Source of the DNA: Prevotellaceae bacterium
Lineage (GTDB): Bacteria; Bacteroidota; Bacteroidia; Bacteroidales; Bacteroidaceae
Length of the DNA stretch: 38,428 bases
Assembly: GCA_022508665.1 (NCBI GenBank)
Contig: JAFLUT010000011.1
Coordinates: forward strand, 1 to 38,428
Direction: 5' to 3'
Shown: positions 33,524 through 38,428 of the stretch, piece by piece
Layout of the letters: each line of letters opens with the position of its first letter
How positions within the stretch are numbered: the stretch's first letter is position 1
Translations under genes and position numbers: made by a program
Notes under the pieces: model-generated
Seen by the model: the letters and a program-made list of their open reading frames with translations, nothing else
Database searches by the model: none
What the model was told of the DNA's origin: nothing

Positions 33524-34241
33524 GTGAGTTCGATATAAGAAAAGTGCCCAGAATTTTGTAGGAGTAGAATATTTTCTGTAACTCTATATAAGTGAAAATC
33601 AAATAGTTACATAAAACATCCACTCCTATGACACCTGCAAATTTAATAGAAATTTTCTGTATTCTCGACGAATTCTGCAAATATTTGTCTCCTGAGATGA
33701 AAAAACGTACCGTGTGAGCCCCCAGCAAGCGGCACCGCAACCGTCCCAGCCGCTTGTCCAACAACGAGGTGATGACCATCTTGGTGCTACTCCACACCCA
33801 CCGCTTCCGCGACCTGAAGTCTTTCTACCTAGGCTATGTCTGCTGGCACATGCGAAAGGAATTCTCACACACCGTGTCCTACAATCGCTTCGTAGAGCGG
33901 CAGACGCAGGTCGGGCGCACTACCGCTGTTCTTCCTGCCGACCTGCGCCCTGGGCAAGTGCATTGGCATCTTCATCATCGGTTCCACGCTGCTGGAAGCG
34001 TACCACATCAAACGGATGCACTCACGCTGGACGATGAGGAATGGGCACGAAAAGGCAAGTCCACGACGAACTGAAGAGCATATACCAGATTGAGCACACA
34101 AGACACCGCTCGGCGGACAACTTTGCCACCAACCTGCTGGCAGGACTCATTGTATACAACCTACTGCCGAAGAAATCATCAATGAACATTGACATCATTG
34201 ACAAAAGCAGATTAATTGAGTAAAGTTTATATCGAACTCAC
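33524..34241 (+). mobile_element. Decayed IS982-family insertion sequence
   Basis: Ends are marked by a 15-bp perfect inverted repeat: GTGAGTTCGATATAA at 33524-33538 and its complement at 34227-34241. Between them lies a broken IS982-type transposase gene. At 718 bp it is shorter than the usual ~1 kb, pointing to an internal deletion. No clear target duplication is seen. It separates the restriction-modification operon from the ATPase-protease pair. Confidence 0.75.
33628..34223 (+). pseudogene. IS982-family transposase, degraded
   Basis: The gene starts MTPANLIEIFCILDEF and meets an in-frame TGA at 33715. The same frame goes on with RLSNNEVMTILVLLHTHRFR and SYNRFVERQTQVG, the N-terminal domain of IS982 transposases. 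It then shifts frame near 33918 (CALGKCIGIFIIGSTLLEA in another frame) and jumps from a GWARKGKST-like point to ELKSIYQIEHTRHRSADNFA, the family's C-terminal signature. About 120 residues between, including part of the catalytic DDE core, are missing. It cannot encode an active enzyme. Confidence 0.82.
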
Positions 34242-34262
34242 GCTTAGTATAGGGATATGATA

Positions 34263-36581
34263 TTACTCAATATTGTCATTATCAACATGAATATCCTGTC
34301 TTGTTATAATATCTTGATGCAAGTAACCTCGCTCTTCTAAAAGTTGTAGACATTCTGAATATACTACACCTCTATGCTTCGTGTCTTTAATGGTTACCAT
34401 GACAACGACATCCTGTGATATATCTACTCCGTCTTCAACCTGTGATAATTCTGCGGCATATCGATATAGACCTTCAAGCTTAAGAGCCCATTTCTTATTT
34501 GAAGTAAGATAATGACTTTTGTTTGCTTTAGTCATTTTCTCTAACAACACATGGTATTTCTTTACAGGTTGGAACTTGGTACCCTTTTCAATAAGTACTC
34601 GTTCACCAAGGTGCTCAGTCTTGAGAGATGACTTACTGTAAAGACTCTCTGATAACACATTTTTTGAATCTTTGGACATGCGATTTTCATTTCGCATTAT
34701 ACCAGGTTGAGCTAAGTCAATCTGTTCAACATGATCATATGTCTCTAAGAATACATTGACCTGACTTTGGCAATATTCGTTTCCTTGGTTTGGGTTCAGA
34801 ACAGGGTCAACTATCAAAGTGACTGTGATATCGCCATAGAAATATCCATTTTCAACAAGACTTGTTGGATATGGAAAGTCCAATGACACAATATTCTTGC
34901 CCTTGTCAAGGGTGTGGCAGAAAATCATGGTACACTCATCTTGATCATTTCTAATAATGTCATTAAGTGTGCTTGGTTTTCCGAAACCGAGTTCTTTTCG
35001 CAAAGATGATATATCAGAACTATTGTTTACAGGGTATGTAGCATTATGAATCAGCATGGCTCTTACAAGCAATGGACTAAACTTGTCTCCTAAGTGATGC
35101 TCTAGGTTTGCAGCAAGCCCAGCTACACGTGGGGTTGAGAAACTTGTTCCGCGGAAACAACGCGCTTGTCGTCCATATATGGAGAAAGATGAAATGTGAG
35201 AATCCGTATTGCCACCATAATGTACCAAATCTGGCTTTATTACATTCTCAACACCCAATCCGATTCGTGAAAATGGACTACGACAATCTGGTTCTGCGTC
35301 TCGGTCAGTGTTCTTTTCTAATGCGATAGAGCCAACAACTAAGCTCATTACTGATTCTGCACCCTTAGAAATCTTGAGGGGTGCTCCATTTGGTTGTACT
35401 TCAAAATTTCCTGCGGATTTGCATATCAGTATCTTATGTTGTTTCTGCAATCCATCCAGCGCTATTGCTAGGTGCGAATATTCTCGATCAGAAATAGGAG
35501 CATTGATGCCTTGTGATAGGTTCCAGATTTTGATCTCGGGATGATTCTGTATAGCCTTCTTTATATTCTTTACTAATTCGTGTTCGTAAATATTATTAGT
35601 ACCATTGACTATGCAACTCGTCAATTTGCAGGGGCTGCACATCGTCAAATCTTGTCCTTCCAGCAAATCTCCATAGTTTATTATGCCTGCAACTGCAGTG
35701 CCGTGTTCTTTGTTGATGTATTCATCCAATAAGTCTGCGGCATTATCTTCAGGAGTTTCTAACCAAGGATCTAAGTACTCAATAGGTTCAACTCCTGAAT
35801 CAAGAATTCCAACATGAGGATAGTCATGCTCCTCTCTAGGAATCATTACGCAAACCTCACTTTCATCAGGATCCGGTGCTGCAAGGAACTCTATTGTCGG
35901 CATTTTCATGACAGATAATACGCAATCCATGGTTGCAAGGCTATGTATCTGTTCCTGACTTAGTTGATCAGTCTTGAACAGTATCAAGTCACTGGTATAA
36001 TCAAGTGCCTCAATTTGAATGCCTTGAGTGCGACAAAATGCGTCAAATATGCGTCTCGAGCGTTCATTGTCTTGCGAATTCTGATAATTGACCAGCTGTA
36101 TTTTTACTACATCTTCCAAAGCTATGTTTTCATCAAGTGTAGCCTTATAGGGCTTAATATCTTGTATTGCAGCCAATCCTTTTTGTCTTGATTTGCTCGA
36201 ATTACGATTTACAGCAAAGCGAGATGCAATCTTCTTGAGATCTACTAAAGAATCTATCTTTACAAGTAATTTGCCAGGTGAGACTGAACTTAACACGTTA
36301 TGCTTGGAATCAACATCTAGCATAGAGCAAATAGAATCTCTATGTGATTTGGCTGTAGCTTTTTCGTGGAGTTCAACAGTAGTCAATATGGGCAAATCAT
36401 ATATTCTTGTCGCAAATCGCTCATTTAGGTCTCTTAAGTGTGATTGTATACGTGCAACATTAGTAGCGATTGTATTATCATCTACCCATGTCGGCAGTTT
36501 AGAATTGCCACCACCTTCTGTCAAAAAATCATCGCGTTCATCTCTGAACTGGACGAATTGTATAGGAAGTTCTTTTGCCAT
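34263..36581 (-). CDS. S8 subtilisin-like serine protease, IetS-like partner of the AAA ATPase
   Basis: The 772-residue protein has no signal peptide, so it acts in the cytosol. The first ~250 residues are a non-catalytic region. The subtilase triad follows: D261 in HVGILDSGVE, H293 in EHGTAVAGI and S480 in RGTSFSTPRVAG, with oxyanion N392 in KSAGNFE. About 230 further residues form a C-terminal domain. The start is 8 bp behind the AAA+ ATPase stop on the same strand. An AAA+ ATPase with a large cytosolic S8 protease is the layout of IetAS, a pair shown to protect against phage and first noted for plasmid stability. Membership is inferred from architecture and order, not from a sequence search. 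Confidence 0.85.
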   Translation of the reverse strand: MAKELPIQFVQFRDERDDFLTEGGGNSKLPTWVDDNTIATNVARIQSHLRDLNERFATRIYDLPILTTVELHEKATAKSHRDSICSMLDVDSKHNVLSSVSPGKLLVKIDSLVDLKKIASRFAVNRNSSKSRQKGLAAIQDIKPYKATLDENIALEDVVKIQLVNYQNSQDNERSRRIFDAFCRTQGIQIEALDYTSDLILFKTDQLSQEQIHSLATMDCVLSVMKMPTIEFLAAPDPDESEVCVMIPREEHDYPHVGILDSGVEPIEYLDPWLETPEDNAADLLDEYINKEHGTAVAGIINYGDLLEGQDLTMCSPCKLTSCIVNGTNNIYEHELVKNIKKAIQNHPEIKIWNLSQGINAPISDREYSHLAIALDGLQKQHKILICKSAGNFEVQPNGAPLKISKGAESVMSLVVGSIALEKNTDRDAEPDCRSPFSRIGLGVENVIKPDLVHYGGNTDSHISSFSIYGRQARCFRGTSFSTPRVAGLAANLEHHLGDKFSPLLVRAMLIHNATYPVNNSSDISSLRKELGFGKPSTLNDIIRNDQDECTMIFCHTLDKGKNIVSLDFPYPTSLVENGYFYGDITVTLIVDPVLNPNQGNEYCQSQVNVFLETYDHVEQIDLAQPGIMRNENRMSKDSKNVLSESLYSKSSLKTEHLGERVLIEKGTKFQPVKKYHVLLEKMTKANKSHYLTSNKKWALKLEGLYRYAAELSQVEDGVDISQDVVVMVTIKDTKHRGVVYSECLQLLEERGYLHQDIITRQDIHVDNDNIE

Positions 36582-36589
36582 ACTTGTAT

Positions 36590-37687
36590 TTATTTGTGAT
36601 TGTCTGACAATACATTACGTACCTGTCTGACACTTATGTTTAACATTTTTGAGATGCTTGCTTGGGTTACACCATTAGCGTTATAGAAAACGATCCTTTG
36701 CTCCATGGTTTCATCTTTGCCTTGATAATCAAAAACTGCTTGAATCAAGTTTTCGTATGAAATATCTTTCGATCCGTTTATTATGCAGTTTACTTTTAGC
36801 CTTGTCAACAACGTTGATATGTCAGAGGGAGACATGGAAGAAACAAGGCTTGAAAAGGCGTTAAGTCTATTTGCGTCTTCCAAAAAGGAACAATTAAAAC
36901 CCTCTAACAATAGCTTTATTAAGGTAATTCTATTGTTTTCGTCAGGCAAATTGACCTCAGACTTAATTGTAAAACGTCTCCATACTGCCTTGTCCAATAG
37001 CTGTGGGTGATTAGTTGCTGCAATCAACACGGTTGACGATGGCAAGCTATCGATATTCTGAAGAAGACTATTGATAACACGTTTTAATTCACCTAACTCA
37101 TGGCTGTCATCTCTTGCCTTGGCAATAGCATCAAACTCATCCAGAAAAAGAATGCATGGAATACCGCCAGCATAAGAAAATATTTTGCGCAGATTTTTAG
37201 CGGTACTTCCTAAAAGAGACGAAACTATGCCATCAAGCTTTGCAACCACAAGAGGCAGTCCTGTTTGCTCACTAATATAATGAGCAATAGAAGTCTTTCC
37301 GCAGCCTGGAGGACCGTAAAGAAGAAGTGAATTTTTAATTTCAATGCCTGCTCGTTCTATTTCTTCATGGTGGTTTACAAGATTGATCAAATCATCAATT
37401 TGCTGTTTTACCATATCAGAAAGAACGATTTTGGTCCTTGTTGTAGTTTCCGGGATTACTTCAACAATCTGTAACTTACTATCTGCATCCATAGGAATCA
37501 TACGCATAGCATCAGCAGTGGCTGTGCTTTTGTTGCTATTTGCATTTATCTGTTCCAAGATACAATCTGCCAACTGAGTGTCTCCTTCTAAACGAAGACG
37601 CTCAGCCAACCTTGTTGAGTAGTTTATGATTTTCCTTTTGTCATTAAAGAGACCACCCTCTATAATGCGGAGAATATCTGTAGACAT
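36590..37687 (-). CDS. AAA+ ATPase, IetA-like, with C-terminal helix-turn-helix
   Basis: Start at 37687 (MSTDILRII) gives 365 residues; the longer ORF adds 41 non-coding-like residues. Walker A GPPGCGKT (125-132), Walker B ILFLDEFDA (179-187), sensor 1 ATN (224-226) and an arginine-finger pair RR (237-238) show an intact AAA+ module. Residues ~1-85 are a helical N-terminal region. The last ~30 residues, GVTQASISKMLNISVRQVRNVL (339-360), read as a helix-turn-helix, unusual for this family. The ATPase probably controls or feeds the protease encoded 8 bp downstream. Repeated TGCAAA boxes lie upstream and may be its own binding sites. Lone alternatives such as a general protease chaperone cannot be excluded. 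Confidence 0.87.
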   Translation of the reverse strand: MSTDILRIIEGGLFNDKRKIINYSTRLAERLRLEGDTQLADCILEQINANSNKSTATADAMRMIPMDADSKLQIVEVIPETTTRTKIVLSDMVKQQIDDLINLVNHHEEIERAGIEIKNSLLLYGPPGCGKTSIAHYISEQTGLPLVVAKLDGIVSSLLGSTAKNLRKIFSYAGGIPCILFLDEFDAIAKARDDSHELGELKRVINSLLQNIDSLPSSTVLIAATNHPQLLDKAVWRRFTIKSEVNLPDENNRITLIKLLLEGFNCSFLEDANRLNAFSSLVSSMSPSDISTLLTRLKVNCIINGSKDISYENLIQAVFDYQGKDETMEQRIVFYNANGVTQASISKMLNISVRQVRNVLSDNHK

Positions 37688-37708
37688 ATCATTATTATTT
37701 ATATGGTG

Positions 37709-37830
37709 TGCAAAGATAATAATTATTTTTCGGATTTTAGCAGAAAATACCATAAAAGTGCAAAAAAATATCGAAAATCGTGCAAATATATCGAGAAAAC
37801 GTAATAGCAAGTCATAAAAACGTGCAAATA
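37709..37830. promoter_or_regulatory. Promoter and four TGCAAA boxes upstream of the ATPase-protease operon
   Basis: On the minus strand TATCTTTG (37711-37718) fits the -7 box, 24 bp before the start at 37687. Written on the plus strand, TGCAAA followed by A/T occurs at 37709, 37759, 37781 and 37823, three of them with an ATAT close behind. Spacings are 50, 22 and 42 bp, the last two near whole helical turns. They may bind a regulator, possibly the HTH tail of the ATPase. Confidence 0.4.
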
Positions 37831-37943
37831 TTTATGGTCTGCATAAAAAGAAGTTCCATAACATGATTCACACCGCTTGATACATTCATGCTATGGAAAT
37901 TTATCCATAGATTTACTGTTGATTCCAACTATTTCACAATATC

Positions 37944-38378
37944 TTGTGGATTTTTTGCTTTCTCCTTCTGGATGAGTTGAAATCATTTAAGGAGGATGCG
38001 GAAATAACTATAGTTAGCAAAAATCAACATGACGGATGTGTGAGATGGCAAAAACATTTCGGCGAGAGATACAGTTGTTCGATAGCAAAGGACATTGACG
38101 AAGATGCCTCACAGCAGAGTTTTTCTGGTACAATGAACAAAACAGCCAGTATACTTGATATTAAAACCTCATTGGATACTTGTTTTGCTAAACTCTCAAA
38201 AAAATATGATATAGAAGAGGTTGATCGTATTCCGCGACTGAAGATTATCAACCGAACTCGTATTTGGAAAATGAGGAATAAACAAAAACATCTACTACAT
38301 ACCCCATCCACTCCGTTTCTTCGTGCCATCCCAATTGGTAAGTTCATTGTCAGAACCACCACCGCCTGTGCCGACTGA
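37944..38378 (+). CDS. Hypothetical protein, possible remnant
   Basis: This ORF of 144 residues has ordinary protein-like composition in its middle (about residues 12-110, with KEDAEITIVSKNQHDG and TASILDIKTSLDTCFAKLSK). Its last ~25 residues overlap a more convincing minus-strand reading frame that enters from the right. No family, signal peptide or membrane segment is recognised, and no promoter box fits. It may be a truncated gene whose N-terminus was replaced. Treat it as uncertain. Confidence 0.3.
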   Translation: MWIFCFLLLDELKSFKEDAEITIVSKNQHDGCVRWQKHFGERYSCSIAKDIDEDASQQSFSGTMNKTASILDIKTSLDTCFAKLSKKYDIEEVDRIPRLKIINRTRIWKMRNKQKHLLHTPSTPFLRAIPIGKFIVRTTTACAD

Positions 38379-38428
38379 GCCTCTGCCTCCTGCTGCGAGA
38401 AAGAGTCTATTCATCAGTTCCTTGGGAA
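38295..38428 (-). pseudogene. C-terminal end of a gene entering from the right edge, probably frame-shifted
   Basis: From the right edge the minus strand is open and reads ELMNRLFLAAGGRGS, a glycine-rich linker, then GSDNELP. One extra base near 38338 would bring it into ELPNWDGTKKRSGWGM followed by TAG at 38295-38297, which looks like a natural hydrophilic end. In the actual frame the ORF runs on to 38024 through hydrophobic, unlikely sequence. Glycine-rich linkers with such tails occur in mobilisation proteins, but the family cannot be decided from ~45 codons. Confidence 0.35.

Noticed and set aside
33540..33797. N-terminal part of the minus-strand ORF 33318-33797
   Set aside because: It is the antisense of the IS982 transposase; only the part left of 33524 can be native.

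Overview
The window looks like a chromosome segment of a Bacteroidales bacterium, most likely Prevotellaceae. The signs are Bacteroidetes-type promoters (TTTG, about 19-21 bp, then TAnnTTTG) ahead of many genes, little use of Shine-Dalgarno sites, a two-subunit KorAB 2-oxoacid:ferredoxin oxidoreductase, a lipoprotein with an acidic run after its lipobox cysteine, and three large secreted enzymes with C-terminal domains resembling type IX secretion (T9SS) sorting signals. Genus is an inference from style; no marker gene settles it.

Left part (1-26552), core genome. korA (partial) and korB are followed by a secreted GH98-type glycosidase, a DUF4294 protein, a SpoU/TrmH RNA methyltransferase, and a minus-strand group ompA-like / low-molecular-weight tyrosine phosphatase / crcB. 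After tRNA-Arg(CCG) come proA, proB and a glycyl-radical-enzyme activase in one minus-strand operon. tRNA-Leu(UAG) faces a GH128-like secreted glycosidase that lies 34 bp downstream of a formate/nitrite transporter gene. A second TrmH-type methyltransferase, an M6-type secreted metalloprotease and a probable surface lipoprotein follow. A 930-bp non-coding stretch holds promoter-like sites, a possible structured RNA and one copy of a 126-bp dispersed repeat whose other copy lies beside tRNA-Arg. Next are a stand-alone receiver protein with a zinc-rich TackOD1-type protein, then a tight operon of two glycosyltransferases, ribF and a DUF3109 gene, ending at tRNA-Asn(GUU).

Right part (26553-38428), accessory island. 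Directly behind tRNA-Asn lies the last ~37 codons of a decayed tyrosine recombinase with its terminator, as expected at the end of a tRNA-integrated element. Then come a small XRE regulator and a complete type I restriction-modification operon (hsdM, hsdS, hsdR). hsdS is split by a one-base frameshift in a G5 tract and has three perfect 12-bp repeats in its central spacer. A decayed IS982-family element with recognisable inverted ends separates this from a two-gene minus-strand operon: an AAA+ ATPase with a C-terminal helix-turn-helix and a subtilisin-like S8 protease. That pair matches the layout of the IetAS anti-phage system. The right end holds remnants that may belong to a mobilisation region.

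The strongest points for follow-up are the ATPase-protease pair with its HTH tail and phased upstream boxes, the two variability features in hsdS, the 126-bp repeat with internal 23-bp periodicity, and the long structured non-coding region at 19.7-20.1 kb.
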